A stretch of 5,628 bases of DNA from Pseudomonadota bacterium (GTDB lineage Bacteria > Pseudomonadota > Gammaproteobacteria > Steroidobacterales > Steroidobacteraceae). The notes under the pieces are model-generated. The model saw nothing but the letters and a program-made list of their open reading frames with translations, was not told the origin of the DNA and made no database searches. Shown here in pieces: positions 4,482 to 5,628 of the stretch. A program made the position numbers and the translations under genes. The stretch lies in assembly GCA_003242275.1 (NCBI GenBank), contig QGUX01000227.1, positions 1 to 5,628 on the forward strand, read 5' to 3'. Within the stretch, counting starts at the first letter, position 1. Every line of letters begins with the position of its first letter.

Positions 4482-5628
4482 ATGCTGCCACGCTTCTTCA
4501 TCGACCGGCCCGTCTTCGCATGGGTGGTCGCCCTGGTGCTGATGCTGGCCGGCGGCATCGCGGTCTTCAACCTGCCCATCATGCAGTACCCGGCCATCGC
4601 GCCGCCGCAGGTGGCCATCAGCGCCACCTACCCGGGCGCCTCGGCGCAGACCGTGCAGGACACGGTGGTGCAGGTGATCGAGCAGCAGCTGAACGGCATC
4701 GACGGCCTGCAGTACATCACCTCGGAGGCCAGTGCCGACGGCACGGCCACCATCAACCTGACCTTCCGCCAGGGCACCAACCCGGACATCGCGCAGGTGC
4801 AGGTGCAGAACAAGCTGCAGGCGGCCACGCCGCTGCTGCCCGCCGAGGTGCAGCAGCAGGGCCTGAAGGTGGCCAAGTCGGTGCGCAACTTCCTCGTGGT
4901 GATCGGCTTCGTCTCCACCGACGACAGCCTGTCGAGCGAGGACCTGTCGAACTTCGCCGCCTCGAGCGTGCAGGACGAGATCGCGCGCACGCCGGGCGTG
5001 GGCGAGGTGGTGCTGTTCGGTGCCCAGTTCGCGATGCGCGTGTGGCTGGATCCGGCGCGCATGGCGGCCTACCGCGTCACCACCAACGATGTGATCGCCG
5101 CCATTCGCGCGCAGAACGCGCAGGTGGCGGCCGGCCAGCTCGGCGGCCTGCCCGCCGAGCCAGGCACCACGCTGACCGCCACGGTGGTGGGGCCCTCGCG
5201 GCTCACCGAGCCCGAGCAGTTCAGGAACATCCTGGTGCGCGTCAACGAGGACGGCTCGCGGCTGCGCCTGGGCGACGTGGCGACCGTGACGCTGGATGCC
5301 GAGAACTTCGTCCGCAACGTGCGCTACAACGGCCGGCCCGCCACGGCCATGGCGGTGCGCCTGGCCACCGGCGAGAACGCGCTCGACACCGTCAATGCCA
5401 TCAACGACACGATCAACCGCCTGAAGCCCTTCTTCCCGCCGGGCGTGGAAGTCGTGTTCCCGGTGGACACCGCACCCTTCGTGCGCACCTCCATCCTCGA
5501 GGTGGCCAAGACGCTGGGCGAGGCCATCGTGCTGGTGTTCCTGGTGATGTTCCTGTTCCTGCAGAACTTCCGCGCCACGCTGATCCCGACGATCGCGGTG
5601 CCGGTGGTGCTGCTGGGCACCTTCGGCG
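4482..5628 (+). CDS. RND multidrug efflux pump, AcrB/MexB (HAE1) type, 3' truncated by the window
   Basis: The first 382 residues of an inner-membrane proton-driven drug exporter that normally has about 1,040-1,050. The frame is open to the window edge. It aligns without gaps (one extra N-terminal residue) to E. coli AcrB: FFIDRPVFAWV start, TM1 about 11-29, porter subdomains from about 40 to 335 (QYPAIAPP, SATYPGAS, VQVIEQQLNGIDG, DIAQVQVQNKLQ, ARTPGVGEVVLFG, QNAQVAAGQLGG), and TM2 about 341-359 followed by QNFRATLIPTIAVPVVLLGT. The proton-relay aspartates of TM4 lie outside. Phe137 and Phe179 match AcrB pocket residues Phe136 and Phe178. AcrB Tyr327 and Asp276 correspond to Val328 and Val277 here, suggesting a different substrate preference. 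It starts 3 bases after the adaptor gene, with GGGA at 4470-4473 inside that gene, so translation is probably coupled. An outer-membrane channel gene may follow. Confidence 0.96.
   Translation, partial: MLPRFFIDRPVFAWVVALVLMLAGGIAVFNLPIMQYPAIAPPQVAISATYPGASAQTVQDTVVQVIEQQLNGIDGLQYITSEASADGTATINLTFRQGTNPDIAQVQVQNKLQAATPLLPAEVQQQGLKVAKSVRNFLVVIGFVSTDDSLSSEDLSNFAASSVQDEIARTPGVGEVVLFGAQFAMRVWLDPARMAAYRVTTNDVIAAIRAQNAQVAAGQLGGLPAEPGTTLTATVVGPSRLTEPEQFRNILVRVNEDGSRLRLGDVATVTLDAENFVRNVRYNGRPATAMAVRLATGENALDTVNAINDTINRLKPFFPPGVEVVFPVDTAPFVRTSILEVAKTLGEAIVLVFLVMFLFLQNFRATLIPTIAVPVVLLGTFG

Noticed and set aside
1..5628. Mobile element, CRISPR array, tRNA/rRNA, toxin-antitoxin or novel defence system
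   Set aside because: No transposase or integrase, no spaced direct repeats, no structured RNA gene and no unassigned gene cluster; all genes belong to ordinary housekeeping, stress or efflux families with uniform composition.

Overview
The window is strongly GC-rich DNA with a third-position G/C codon bias and dense genes. It is almost certainly chromosomal DNA of a Gram-negative proteobacterium. The best matches I recognise are gammaproteobacterial: an E. coli Ada-like protein, an iron superoxide dismutase and a MexAB/AcrAB-type efflux pump. A high-GC lineage such as Xanthomonadales/Nevskiales or a relative is plausible, but that is inference from composition and remembered homologues, not a placement.

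Layout: (1) 2-118 (+) is the 3' end of a membrane protein gene. (2) 67-1047 (-) is an Ada-like regulator/DNA-alkyl-repair protein that lacks the usual N-terminal metal-binding domain; its 3' end overlaps gene 1 tail to tail. (3) 1048-1323 is a divergent intergenic region with the Ada-like gene's ribosome binding site and a possible promoter for the next gene. (4) 1324-1995 (+) encodes a small exported, probably outer-membrane beta-barrel protein. (5) 2125-2724 (+) is sodB, with a recognisable promoter, a hairpin-bearing leader and a terminator hairpin after it. (6) From 2833 (+) there is a compact efflux operon: a MarR-family regulator, an AcrA/MexA-type membrane fusion lipoprotein and the first third of an AcrB/MexB-type RND pump, which runs off the right edge.

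How the genes work together: the MarR protein, fusion protein and pump are separated by 17 and 3 bases. They look like one self-regulated multidrug-efflux transcription unit, and an outer-membrane channel gene may follow outside the window. The Ada-like protein repairs alkylated DNA, SodB removes superoxide and the pump exports toxic compounds. All three are stress-defence functions, but each has its own transcription signals, so I do not claim a joint system.

I found no mobile elements, CRISPR arrays, RNA genes or defence islands, and nothing that looks like a new system. The points worth checking are modest: the domain-truncated Ada, its low-complexity tail overlapping a convergent gene, an acidic helix in the barrel protein, the sodB leader hairpin, a cysteine pair in the MarR DNA-binding domain, and substitutions in the pump's predicted drug pocket.
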